Shown in pieces: positions 22,665 through 33,005 of a stretch of 64,000 nucleotides of DNA (position 1 is the stretch's first letter; each line of letters begins with the position of its first letter). The notes under the pieces were generated by a model. The model was not told the DNA's origin and did not search any database. It saw nothing but the letters and a program-made list of their open reading frames with translations. Source of the stretch: Diplolepis rosae (taxonomy: Eukaryota; Arthropoda; Insecta; Hymenoptera; Diplolepididae); assembly GCA_030998225.1 (NCBI GenBank), contig JAPYXD010000275.1, forward strand, positions 558,001 to 622,000. The letters are read 5' to 3'. The position numbers and the translations under genes are program-made.

Positions 22665-23195
22665 GTGGGATTAAATATGGAGCTGTCAAATATAAATAAA
22701 ACAATGAGTGAGGAGATTTTCGGAGGGGAGTTGGATGTAACGGAGGAGACGCCAGATCCGTTCGAGACGAATAAGTCCCAGGTACGGCAGTACCGGGACT
22801 GGCTTCACGAGCGGAATGAGAAGCAATTGGAGATCCTCAAAAAGGTGGAATCGGCGCTGGAGAAGATGGAGAACTTCTCCAGAATAAAGAAGAATATGCA
22901 CCTACCTATCAGGGACGGCATACAGGAGGTGGAGAAGGAGCTCGGGGCGCTGCGGTATGATATAGAGGATACCGTTTGCTACCTCGACTCCTTCGAATAC
23001 CTGATGAGAGGCCTCATGGTACGAAAGATGAAGGAGGTAAGACCATCAAAACAGAAGGAAGCTGCAGACGAGGGTAGCCAAACCCTCCCTCAGCCGGCTG
23101 CGAGGTCCACACCGGACACCCGCAAACGGCCGAGAGAGTCGACAGCTAGCCTGGAGGTGTCTGCGGTGAAGAAGCCGGCAGAGAAGAGGCCTTAA
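22665..23195 (+). CDS. LINE ORF1 (gag) N-terminal part, coiled coil
   Basis: The 176-residue frame begins around MGLNMELSNINKTMSEEIFG, though the second Met may be the true start, and includes GELDVTEE, shared with copy 1. Residues about 40-110 are rich in heptad-spaced Leu, Glu and Lys (EKQLEILKKVESALEKMENF) and probably form a coiled coil. A basic, Pro-rich stretch follows. A TAA at 23193-23195 ends the frame. The downstream sequence still resembles gag, so this is probably a premature stop in a once longer protein. Confidence 0.7.
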   Translation: MGLNMELSNINKTMSEEIFGGELDVTEETPDPFETNKSQVRQYRDWLHERNEKQLEILKKVESALEKMENFSRIKKNMHLPIRDGIQEVEKELGALRYDIEDTVCYLDSFEYLMRGLMVRKMKEVRPSKQKEAADEGSQTLPQPAARSTPDTRKRPRESTASLEVSAVKKPAEKRP

Positions 23196-24020
23196 GCCTC
23201 CAATAAAGAAGAAGAGTGGGTCAAGATCGCCAAGAAGAAGGACATCCGGAAAAGGAAAGAAGCCTTCCAAATCGCCGGAGAAACCTCGCCGTGCGCGCCT
23301 AGAAGCGGTGCTCATCAAACCGGCAGAGGGAATGAGCTACGCCTCAATTCTGCGCGAGCTCAAAAAGCGCGTCAACCCTGACGAACTGGGCGCAACAGTC
23401 CAAGGAATCAGAGAGACACGCTCCAAGGACTTGCTGGTGGAACTGAAATGTTCCACAAAAAGGAGAGGGAGGCTGGACACTGCCTTCAAAGAGGCAGTTG
23501 GAGCCAGGGGACGGTCCGCCATCTCATTCCCAGGATCGAAGTCGAGATCGCCGACCTGGAACCAACCATTGGAGCCGAAGATGTCGAGGATGCCGTCAGG
23601 AGGTACTTTGACCAAGGACCGGAGCTGGAGTTAAGGGTGTCTTTAAGTAAGACACCCTAGAGAGGAAACCGGAAGGCGTATGTGCTTCTGGAGGAGGCAA
23701 GGGCGTTGAAGCTGCTCAAGGGGGGGGGGGGGGGGCACATCAAGATCGGGTGGGTCTCCTGCAGAGTTCGCAGGAAAAAGGAGGTGAACCGGTGCTTCCG
23801 CTGCCTGGGCTTTGGCCACATAGCGGAGGACTGCCGAGTGCCAGACCGCAACAAGTGCTGCTGGAGATGCGGCGAGAAGGGGCATCTTGTGGGTTCCTGC
23901 ACCGGGAAGCCGAGGTGCTTCCTCTGTGCCGCAAGGAAGGAAAAGCCCCGGAATGACCACATACCGGAGACTATGCGTTGCGCGGCCTTTCGGGAGGCAG
24001 CCCCGAATAGGAAGCCTTAG
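23196..24020 (+). pseudogene. LINE ORF1 (gag) C-terminal part with CCHC knuckles
   Basis: After the stop and a frameshift near 23260, gag homology continues: LIKPAEGMSYASILRELKKR at 23311 on, then EVEIADLEPTIGAEDVEDAV in another frame. A run of G residues around 23720-23736 encodes extra Gly and may have expanded. Two zinc knuckles follow in frame at about 23790-23890: CFRCLGFGHIAEDC and CWRCGEKGHLVGSC, then CFLC. The frame ends at 24018-24020. Confidence 0.7.
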
Positions 24021-24501
24021 GAAGGCCGCCATGGAGAGAAGAACTGGAGGAGTAATTCCAGCAACATAGATGAAGAAGCAAGGAGGAGAGGCTAACATCG
24101 CCTGAAGATGGCCCCCACCCTGAAGTAATGCCTAACGGCGGTTCCGGGGTGGGATTCCACGGCCTAGAGACAGGGAGGGAGTTTTAGTGGGTAGGGCTGC
24201 GTGAGCAGCAGAGTCCCACACACCAGGGGGGCACGCAGTCCCCTTAACGGTGCATAAAGCATTTCTACCTTCCTAAAAAAAAAAAATAAAAAGTTATTCA
24301 TTGCAACTTGAATCTCGCAAGTTTTGAAACCTGATCCTTTCCCTGCTCGTTTCGTTGTTAGGTCATGAATACTTTTCTCAAAACTAATCATAATTTTGTT
24401 GCAGCAAAAATAGTACATTGTACAACAAGGAGGTAAAGTTGTCATTTAAGACGAGTGCTATTTTAAATGACCTTACCCCCGTGTTGTACACGATACTTTA
24501 T

Positions 24502-24712
24502 ACAACAAAAGCATGTTTTTCTCGCTTTTTGACGTGTGTTTTACGGGCGTAAAGTTTGTTATTTTAGTCCTGCGGGCGTAAAAAGGGAGTGGCGGATGCT
24601 TAAATGACTACTTTTAAGTCCTGCATCCCTATTTACGCCCGCAGGGCTTAAAGGACAAACTTTACGTCCGCAAAACACGCGTCAAGAAGCGCTAAAAACA
24701 TGCTTGTGTTGT
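24502..24712. repeat. Long imperfect palindrome (foldback), copy C
   Basis: Nearly identical to 10393-10603, arms about 95 bp. Found in the same position relative to the protease 3' flank and to the flank block that follows. Confidence 0.8.
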
Positions 24713-24969
24713 TTGAAATATATTTTATGATATTATATTGTGTTAAGCAAATATATTATTTTTTCAAAAATGCATGCCGAAAACAAAAGATGTATATTTT
24801 CAAGCATTTTTTTTACCGAAACAGTATTTGGTGATGATTTTGCTAGTCAAATGAATTACTGCGATTGTCCAGATGTTATAGTATAACCACAAAACTTACT
24901 GCACTTTAGTCTCCAGTGTTAATGCCAGTCAGTATAGCAGTGTGTATTTTCCAAAATTTTATATTCATG

Positions 24970-26514
24970 TTTATTTGAATTTGATCGAGAATGAAAAAAT
25001 TTTATAAAACAAATCTATCTCAAGTGAGTTGAGAACGATGGGAAAAGTTTAGGTAAAAGCCAGAACCTTTGCAAAAGAGGCAAGAAAAACTCCATTTGAA
25101 ATAATATAGATGAAAATACATTTAGGTATTCTTGTTTTTTGATTTCAGTTACAAAAACTTCCGAATTAAACGCGGAATTCCCTTTAAGGTAGTACTGTCG
25201 TAAATGGAAATACCGTCTAGATATTGATAAAATTGAAATGACTGGTGAACATTAAGCCAGAAATGACTCAATTAAATTTTTGAGGACCGCGGGTACACTA
25301 GAGGGAAGTAATTAGTAATTGCATTTCAAGACGATTAACGCCTAACTTTATGGGAAACCGAGTTAATTAACAAATCCTGCCATAACTACCGTTCAGATTC
25401 CAGTAAAAATGACATCTCAATTGATTACGTGTAAGCGTAGCAAAATCCAATTAAGTAAGCAAAAATGTAATTTTTCTCCAGTAACCGACGTCGATTAAAT
25501 AGATGTGGCAACGTCGCAGAATAAGTGAAAGCGCGCGCCATTCACGTATCTTAAGGAGTCATCTGCTATACACACATGTATAGTCGCTTTCTTATGCGAC
25601 GTTGACAAATTTAGATACTACGTGAAGCAAATGAGAAGAAGTACTCATTTGATTAGCTACGTACCGACAGTACTACTTCAAAATAAAATGTGCTTCAAAA
25701 GGTCTATTCATTTCGTGATTCGTACAAAACCGCAGTAATACCTACAATGTAAATTTTTTTAGTTTCGCATATTCTAACTGTATCTGTTTTTTCAAGTCAT
25801 ATATCCACAATTGAATGATTAAACAGCGCAATTTCATTTTTGGACTCATAAGGTTGAATTATTTCACAATATACAAAAGAAATAAAATATAGAAAGACAA
25901 AAAAATAAACACGCAAAAAATGGCCGGCTGAACCAACTACTTTGGTTTCAAAGCGTGAAATTAAGTTAGCGGACAGCCTCTCAACAAATTGCAGAGACTT
26001 TAAGCACGCTTCTCATATTAAAAAAAAAAAAACGAAATTAATGAATAAGCTTGTCCTAGTATTTCAAAAAATAGGCCACACTGTAGATAATTTGTGAGAT
26101 AAGGCAACGATTATCAATATTGACATACATCTATTTAATCTAGTCGTTTTGTGAATCTTCAGGTTACAGCACGTATTAAAAAAAATCCTCGCTTCATAAA
26201 AGACATTTTTCTTCAGAAAAAAACACCTTTGGAAGTGAAGAATGCTTTTGCATTTTGCTCAATAGCAACATAATAACAAGAAAAACTTAAGAATGTATTA
26301 AGGAAAATTATTAAAAATATCAATTTTTGTTTTACTGCCTAAAACCATTCTAAATTTTGAAATTTTGTCACACAAAATCTTATTTGAAATGTTTTATAAT
26401 TTGAGTACACTAAAAGAACACAAATAAAAATGATCTGTTGTTCCATCTACATTGCAAAATATGTCAATGCTAATTTATTGGCTGCCACAACTACTTCTAT
26501 TGTTGATGAAATAA
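24970..26514. repeat. Duplicated flank C
   Basis: Aligns with 1-1770 (without the mariner at 969) and 10860-11401. It is interrupted at 25188-25676 by a MITE. At about 26075-26260 it has the diverged exon-1-upstream sequence (gtagataatttgtgagataa ... gttacagcacgtatt) followed by no recognisable signal peptide. Confidence 0.7.
25188..25676. mobile_element. MITE with gtagtactgtcg ends, TTAA-type target
   Basis: About 490 bp with inverted ends gtagtactgtcg/cgacagtactac. The flanks A and B show the empty site (cctttaaaataaaatg). The left border is TTAA and the right border TTCA, consistent with a TTAA duplication carrying one change. Non-coding. One base of uncertainty at the left border. Confidence 0.7.
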
Positions 26515-27032
26515 CCCAAGTGCGAATTGCCAAAGGTGATAATACGGCACAATATTGGCCCAATCTCGACAGCCAAGAGTCGGCTATTGTTATTGGGCCA
26601 GTGTCACTGTTTGCACCGGTCAAGTGCTGGGCTGACGACGGCGATCTTTTTCGACTGTTTAAATTTACCGACCTACAGCAGAAACTTGGCCCAGTATCGG
26701 CCCTATACCAAGCCGATTGTCATTTTTACTATGGCATCCAGTTCTGAAAGTAGAAGAGCCAGAGTCGGGCCCATGGACGGTACATTACTGGGCCATGTGT
26801 CATTTTTACCACGACAAACCTTTCTGGAAGTGAGAAAACCAGAGTTCGGCACAGCATTGGCCCGTTGCTGTGCCGAAAATAAGTGCTGGTGGTCAGAGTT
26901 TGGGCAAGAATTGGCCGCCAAGTGCATACCGGAGTTATCATTCCAGCAACGACACGATATTGGCAGCCGATCTTCGGCAAATTTTTGGCGATGCTGGGCC
27001 AGTGTTGGGCCGTATCTTACTTCGCACTTGGG
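26515..27032. mobile_element. TIR element filled with degenerate gggccagt repeats
   Basis: Ends cccaagtgcgaa and ttcgcacttggg are inverted repeats; flank A lacks the insert (1790-1805). The interior is built from imperfect units containing ttggcccagt, gggccagtgt and tgccgaaaat-like words at irregular spacing of tens of bases. Open frames across it arise from the repeat and not from a recognisable protein. Confidence 0.65.
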
Positions 27033-27499
27033 AATACACGAGGAAACCGAAATTAAAAATTTTTTCTAAACTATAATACATTACAATTCAGGAAAAAGCG
27101 TGTAATAGTGAGAATTTTTCGCAGTGAAATATTGATCTTTTGAAGAACTGTAAAATAATTCATTATAGTTTGTGCTAAACTCTACTAAAACCTATACTAA
27201 AATTTCGTGTGATTCTTCGAATTTTCACGCTTGGATTGCAAAAAATCAATCAGAAAAGTAGTTGTGGCAGCCAATAAAGTAACAGAGCCATATTTTATGA
27301 TCTAAAGTATTTTGGTCAACTAAAAGTTTCTTCAGTAATTCTTTAATGTTTCTTCATCCCAGGAAGATCTTTTTTTCCGGTGGAAATTTGCTAAGAAAAA
27401 GATTGCAATTCTTTGTAGCATCAATATTCATGAGGCTGAAATTGTATGCATCACCTATAATTTAAAAGTGATTAATTGTTTATTTGTTTGACTCTATAG
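27033..27499. repeat. Duplicated intron-like flank C
   Basis: Matches 1797-1893 and 3690-3980 in flank A and precedes an exon 2 remnant. It lacks the LINE present in flank A at 1894. No gene. Confidence 0.6.
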
Positions 27500-27563
27500 A
27501 TTCTTCTCCATCTCTTATTTGGAGTAAGCAGAATATGTCTATGATTTCATGCAAAAAACGTAA
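27500..27563 (+). pseudogene. Fragment of protease exon 2 (5' end)
   Basis: After the acceptor ctctatag the sequence attcttctccatctcttatt is the start of exon 2 (DSSPSLI..SK), but the ILGG codons are damaged and the frame stops at 27561-27563. The catalytic His region is absent. Other AT-rich sequence follows. Confidence 0.7.
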
Positions 27564-27674
27564 TTGATGGAAGTAACTTTTCAATATAAAATGAAAAGTT
27601 CCCAGAAATGTGAAAAGTTTCACTAAAAATTTCATTTTATTCAAAGGTTTCATTAAAGTGTTTCAGCCTTCACA

Positions 27675-27910
27675 TCTCTTGTTACCAGTGTATGGAGAAA
27701 ATTTTATACCAAATACTACAATGCTCGCACCATAACAGTGGACCACACTGAAATTATAAGAAAAATTGGACATGTGTAAAATCAACATGTACGATGTCCG
27801 CTTTTGCAACATTCCATTGTAATTTTTCCTTTCTTGTCACTCAATTTTATTATTTACAACTTTTGCTACCTAATATGCTGTAGAACACAGTGAAGTGACA
27901 AGTTTTCTGG
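27675..27910. repeat. Segment repeated in inverse orientation at 43985-44215
   Basis: Includes tatggagaaaattttatacc, tggacatgtgtaaaatcaac and ctgtagaacacagtgaagtg. The reverse complement of each phrase is found in order at 43985-44215. It is probably part of a transposon with a ggagaaaa/ttttctcc-type end. No coding sequence. Confidence 0.5.
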
Positions 27911-27952
27911 AAGAAAAAATTTTTTTTTTTTGATTTTCGAAAGTGTTGTTTG

Positions 27953-28827
27953 CACGGAGAAACTCTTTATTGTAAAATCTAGTATTATTATATTTATTTC
28001 TACTAATAGTCAAAGGAAAGCGAGGATATAGTTTTATTTACCGTAGCGATAGGAAGAAATTCTTTTTCTAAGCCAATTTTAAATGTAGTGTAACTTTATA
28101 AATAAAAATAAGAAGTAAAACTATAAATGTAAGAATTAGTCTTTTGAATAATATAAATTGCAAAAAAATTACCATTATCAATATGATATAGTAATATATT
28201 TTTTTACATTTGAATGTGGTCGCTTTCTAACTTACGATTTTTTCTAGCATAGGGACTACCGAGCTTATTCTCACAAATCGTAAAAGTTTTCACAGTTCAG
28301 TATATAATAAAGTTGCTACATTGTAATTGTCATATCACAGCGATGCGTATATTGGTATGTTTACTATGTAGACTGAAACCTTTATACGTGTATGTGTATG
28401 TAAGTATGTAACTATGTTTATAAATACTCTATGTAGCTCACAAAATCTAATAAGAACTATGGTAAAATTTACGAATGACTGAATTATTTTTATTATGGAG
28501 GTGCAATTATTCCCTACTTTCGATAGCAAAAGTTATAAATATGGTTCCACTATCTCCAAAAGACTATGGTAATTCGGTTAGACTGAAGATGTGACTTTAC
28601 TATTGTCTTTTGTAAACTTAACATTCTTTTTTAGGAATTAATAGAACATTTATTGGGTTTACTTCAATATAATTCGTAAGATGTGTCAATCGCGATTTCA
28701 CTATTTCACTATTTAATATTCTAAATAGTAATTTCTAAACAACTGACGTTATATCCTTGATTCCTATTGACTTATGGTGAAAATATACATAATAATACTA
28801 AATTTTACAATGAAGAGTTTTTCCGTG
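27953..28827. mobile_element. 875-bp TIR element, cacggag ends
   Basis: cacggagaaactctttattg is matched by its inverse at 28808-28827, with identity continuing about 39 bp. The flanking dinucleotide is TG on both sides. No transposase is recognised. The ends resemble those of 13461-14893. Confidence 0.75.
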
Positions 28828-29599
28828 TGAAAATCAAAACAAAAAAAATATTTATCTTTTCAAAAATATGTGAATTAAAATCTGTAGAATTTATTCAAGC
28901 AAGCAACTTCGCATTATAACTTTTTTTCTATATCACATATATTTTGGTTGAAAATTCGATTTTTTTTTTCTAAAAGTGTTTTTCTATGAAACAATTTTGT
29001 AAAGTAACGTTTATTCGTATCCATAGTTTGACTGGAAAATGGATTTTTATTACCAATTTCTTTTAAGTTTTAAAATATTGTAAGTTTCATAATTGTTTTT
29101 CATCAGAAATTTTATAAAGAACATTAGTGAAGCTTTCTAAAAACTATCAGGAACTATTATTAGAATATTGGATTTTTTCAAAAAGTAGATTAAAATAACA
29201 CGAAAAATGCTCTAATTTTTTAAGTTCGCTCCGATCTGTTTAAGCGTCGCGCTCGGTCTTATGTTTTTCGCAAACATTAAAGTTTATTTTTTGTAATTTT
29301 ATACTGAAACTCAAGTAAACTCTATAATTTTGTGAATGTGAATTACATTTTTACAAAGTTACAAAATTTGTTACTTATTTCAAATGAAAAAGGAATTCCA
29401 ATTTACTTTATTAAGTCTTTATTCAAGCAAACGCTTTTGCATTTTGACATGTTTTTCATATCTCACATATTTTGGTTATAAAATCGAATTTTTGATTTTT
29501 AAGTGTTTTTTTTTAAATCAAAACAAAAAATGTGCGAATACAAATTTGCAGAACTTTTCTATTCACCAATTATTTAAAGTAACGTTTTCTCATATCTTG
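28828..29599. repeat. Dispersed AT-rich repeat, partial copies
   Basis: 28880-29050 and 29210-29599 contain the words gaatttattcaagcaagcaa, gctccgatctgtttaagcgt and tcaaatgaaaaaggaattcc, which recur at 5210-5620 and 59340-59620. No gene. Confidence 0.55.
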
Positions 29600-30734
29600 T
29601 GTTACGTCAGAAACGTAACATTTCTCTTCTTAAAAGATTCCTCGTTTTATGTTAGGATCGAAAAGGATCCTCTCTAAGGGATGAGGAGAAGTCAGTGATT
29701 GAGAATGGTTATTGATATAAAGTATGTTTATTGACAATCAAATTGAGAAACGAATAAGCATCATGGAATTGGAAAACGAATTGAAATTCAGATGTACCTT
29801 TCTAATTACCCCGAGTGAAATTTGACTGGTGATTTATTGAGTCCAGTGGAGCGAAGGTGGTCAGATGAGTTTTCGTTGATATCCTTGAGATAGTACTTGT
29901 TTGATGGGAAATTCGTTGTTGAGACGGTTGGTCTAGTCGATTCTTGATCCAAGTTTAGAGAGAAATTTGGAAGGTGATTCCCCTTCACTTTCTAATGTCG
30001 TTGAACTCAGCGTCGAGTAAGAATTCGTCTGAGTAGCGGTAAAATCTGATGAGGCTGGACTGAACTCGTAGCGTAGAGATAACGAAACTGGACTTGACAG
30101 AGCTGAACTCGCCGTGTAGAGATGATGGTACTGGACTCGCGTTGGTTACATTGTGAAAATCGGATGTCGACTGACTGACTGAACTGACTGAACTCGCGTT
30201 GGTCACATTGTAGAAATCTGATGTTGACTGAACTGATCTCTATTAGAACTTTCGCTTTTTATAGAACTTTTGCAAGGTTGCTCATGGTGGGAGCAAAACA
30301 AGGTGTACCACCTTTTCCATATTTGGTATTAAGATCGGATGAGTTGCCCTCTCTGATGACTCGTGCTCCAATGAAATTCATTACCTGGCACTAATGTCGC
30401 AATCTATTTTATCTGTTATTAGATTCTAACGAAAAGGTCAACTACTGTGGAACTAAAAACAAGGTGTATCATCTTTTCCATATTTTGGTGTTTAAAGTCG
30501 AATGAGTTGCCTTTACCGATGAGTCACGTTCCGATGAAATTTATTACTTGGCGTTAATGTCACAGCCAAATATATCTATTTAGATTTGCCTTTCGATTTT
30601 AACGATCTTCCTATTTCTTGTTAGATCTTGCTGCTGAGTCAATATAATCAAGGACGTGGTAATGTTGCCTTGATCTCTTCATTGGTTCCTTAATTTGTTT
30701 ATTGCTCTAGGTGGTGGAGTCGCGGGACGTGACA
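29600..30734 (-). mobile_element. Probable solo LTR
   Basis: The block begins tgttacgtcag and ends gacgtgaca, so it is bounded by TG and CA on either strand. On the minus strand a TATAAAAAG box (30255-30263) is followed about 28 bases later by TCAGTT (30231-30236), a good initiator, and AATAAA lies at 29727-29732. These fit U3-R-U5 of an LTR of about 1.1 kb. No internal gag-pol sequence is next to it. A short target duplication was looked for and not found. Confidence 0.5.
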
Positions 30735-32006
30735 AGATGTTAAAATATTTGAAAAATAATGCAATTGTAAAATTGCAATTTATATCAATATTTGACAAAT
30801 TTTTAGCTTTCTCAATCAAAGCATTATCCGGAAATTTTTAGTTCCTATAAAAAGATGGAATATTTATCAATTTCTTGAATGTTCATACATTAAAAAAATA
30901 TCGAATTAGAGAATTATATGCAAAGTATTTTCCATTAAGAAGACATAAACATGACATAATTAGTTTTATATCTACATTTTCAGCTTACTTTTTTGTGGCT
31001 TAAGCACACATTTTGAATTCGAAATACAAAAATGCTCTACAGAGTTGAAGTATTTCCTGAATCAATTATTATTGATCCTGAATTCTATTGGAAAATTTGT
31101 TGTTTACTGTTCAAATCTTACTACGATTTCAGACGGACAGACAAATTAAGAACTACAAAATATTTCATCCAAAAGATTGCACTCCTCCATAAAATCTTGT
31201 CAAATTGTAACAAGATTTGAACACTTCGAACGAACATTTTTATGTAAAATTTAAAGTTGATTGATATTTATATGTTAATATGGAAATACCAATAAACACA
31301 TATTTGAGCTTTTTAATTTATCTACTGCTATTAGACAATTTTCCATTTCCATAGAGATTTTAAGTTTTGGAATGAAAAGTTTGTGCTTAGGCTACAAAAA
31401 TGTGAGATGAAAATATTTCTAACATATAACTGAAAATATAAATTATGAACTTGAATTTTATGTTCATTTTATCTTGATAGAAAATATTGTTCTAATTGAA
31501 AAATTGTTAAATGTACAAAATTAGTAAGAAGTATATAAATTTGAATGGAAAATTATATATTGATTCAAATTTTATACATTTATTGTCACTAAATTTCACT
31601 GAAAGTTTATTTTTGAAGTGTTGAAATCCTCATGAAATTTTCCAAGATCATACTGATCTTTATTTCATGCAGACTTTCTTCAAGGAATTGAAGAAAAGTG
31701 TTATTTCTTGAACTATATACTTCGTAAATTCAAATTCGTCGTCTGCTTCGCGCCTCTTTTGCACGTACTCGAGAAAAATACAATTCTTAATTTCGATTCG
31801 ATAAACGAAAGCGTGAAATCTAAAAATAACTTGAAAACTCAAGCATTGTAACGAAGTCCGTCTTCGTGCACCTTCGGTTTTACACGAAGCTGGTGACCGC
31901 AGCGTGTAGCAGAGCCGACACACTGACACGCCACGTTTTCATGTGTTTCTCCCAGATGGGAACGTGGTGGGGGCCAAAAAATCCCACGTTCTGGAGACAC
32001 TGCAAG
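30735..32006. other. AT-rich non-coding stretch
   Basis: No gene is supported. The sequence 31795-31860 (gataaacgaaagcgtgaaat ... attgtaacgaag) recurs at 33295-33362, so part of it is repetitive. The border at 32006 is where protease exon 1 upstream sequence starts in mid promoter (caagaagtacctcgc). Confidence 0.4.
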
Positions 32007-32054
32007 AAGTACCTCGCTCCATGACAGCTACCTTACTGATAAAAACCTCAGAAA

Positions 32055-32112
32055 ATGAAGATTGTTATTGTGATCTTATTCTACACCAGTTTCATTGCTG
32101 TACATGCCAAAG
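32055..32112 (+). pseudogene. Protease pseudogene exon 1 with mutated donor
   Basis: Encodes MKIVIVILFYTSFIAVHAK, but the donor is ataaat in place of gtaaat. The conserved upstream block is cut at 32006, removing the TATA-like element. It is the exon 1 belonging to the broken copy at 33905-36059. Confidence 0.75.
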
Positions 32113-32814
32113 ATAAATATTTTTATTGCTTTTGTTGTTGTTATGGTCAGGAGTCCTGTGATTAAAATAATTTTTTTCTTTCATTTATCTTAATATGGAA
32201 AAACAATCATAAACTTTATTTGAGAAGAGGATTTTGCATATCAACACTTACTTCGTGTTTCACATACTTTGGTTAAAAAATCGAAATTTTGATTTCCAAT
32301 AGTGTTTTTTGAAATTAAAACATAAAATATACGTTGCAGGGAATCTCGAGTGTATTTTATTTATGAAATGGAATTTCTGGATTTGAATCGTATTTTTTGA
32401 AATTGAAACGAAAAATATACGTTTCATCAGAAACTGTGTCAGACAAAATCTGTAGACTTTATTGAAGCAAATAATTTTGCATTCTTATGTATTTTACGTA
32501 TTTCGAATATTATGGTTGAAAAATGGGCGTTTATGCTTTCAATGATAACATTTAATGAAAGAGAAAAATATATATCTCATGAAAGAATGTTGGGATTCAA
32601 GTTTGTAGATCTTTATGTAGTATTTTGCATCATAACCTTTTTTCATATCTCGTATAATTTAACTGGAAAATTGAATTTATATATGGGACATTCCATGCCA
32701 AATCGGACAGCTAATATACAGTTTATATCGAAGAATTATCTAAACTATAGAGAACGGTTCTGTAAAATGCTGGCCGATTTTTCCACAAAAAAAAAATACC
32801 TTTTATGTTATTAT

Positions 32815-33005
32815 TATTATAATACTCTATGTTTTTACGTATTCAAGTATACACAATACTACACTATTACACGAACAATCACTTACACTAATTACACTCG
32901 CAAGCTATTAAAATTTCTATTCGCCGCGGGATCGAACCCTCATTTGCATTGCTAATTCCTAATTCCTAACGCCTAAACCCTCGCGACTAATCTAACTTGA
33001 CATAC
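32815..33005 (-). mobile_element. tRNA-derived SINE, copy 1
   Basis: On the minus strand a tRNA-like head has a gagggttcgatcccgc B box and a taggcgttagga segment, followed by a body containing aatagtgtagtattgtgtat. The same body occurs after the tRNA-like head at 52563. Divergent from the other two copies. Confidence 0.5.

Larger units (their letters stand above)
22326..24290 (+). mobile_element. Gag-only LINE derivative, copy 3, with perfect 14-bp target duplication
   Basis: aagttattcattgc occurs at 22312-22325 and again at 24291-24304. The same sequence is single at about 10180-10193, the empty site. The 1965-bp insert has a 5' UTR, one gag reading frame with zinc knuckles, a GC-rich 3' UTR and an A-rich tail. 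No endonuclease or reverse transcriptase is present. Its 3' UTR differs from that of copies 1 and 2. The clean borders show it moved as a gag-only unit. Confidence 0.88.

Noticed and set aside
23643..24098. Minus-strand open frame of 151 codons
   Set aside because: Antisense shadow of the GC-rich gag zinc-knuckle region, whose plus-strand Cys/His pattern is clearly the real one.
26430..27076. Overlapping plus-strand open frames of 105 and 180 codons
   Set aside because: They follow the low-complexity gggccagt repeats inside a TIR element. Reading in several frames at once is expected of such repeats.
27953..28827. TA target duplication for this element
   Set aside because: The flanking dinucleotide is TG on both sides, so the TA rule of the similar element at 13461 could not be confirmed here.
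32512..32955. Plus-strand open frame of 147 codons
   Set aside because: It runs from duplicated intron sequence (also at 15150-15360) into the SINE at 32815. The join of two repeats explains it.
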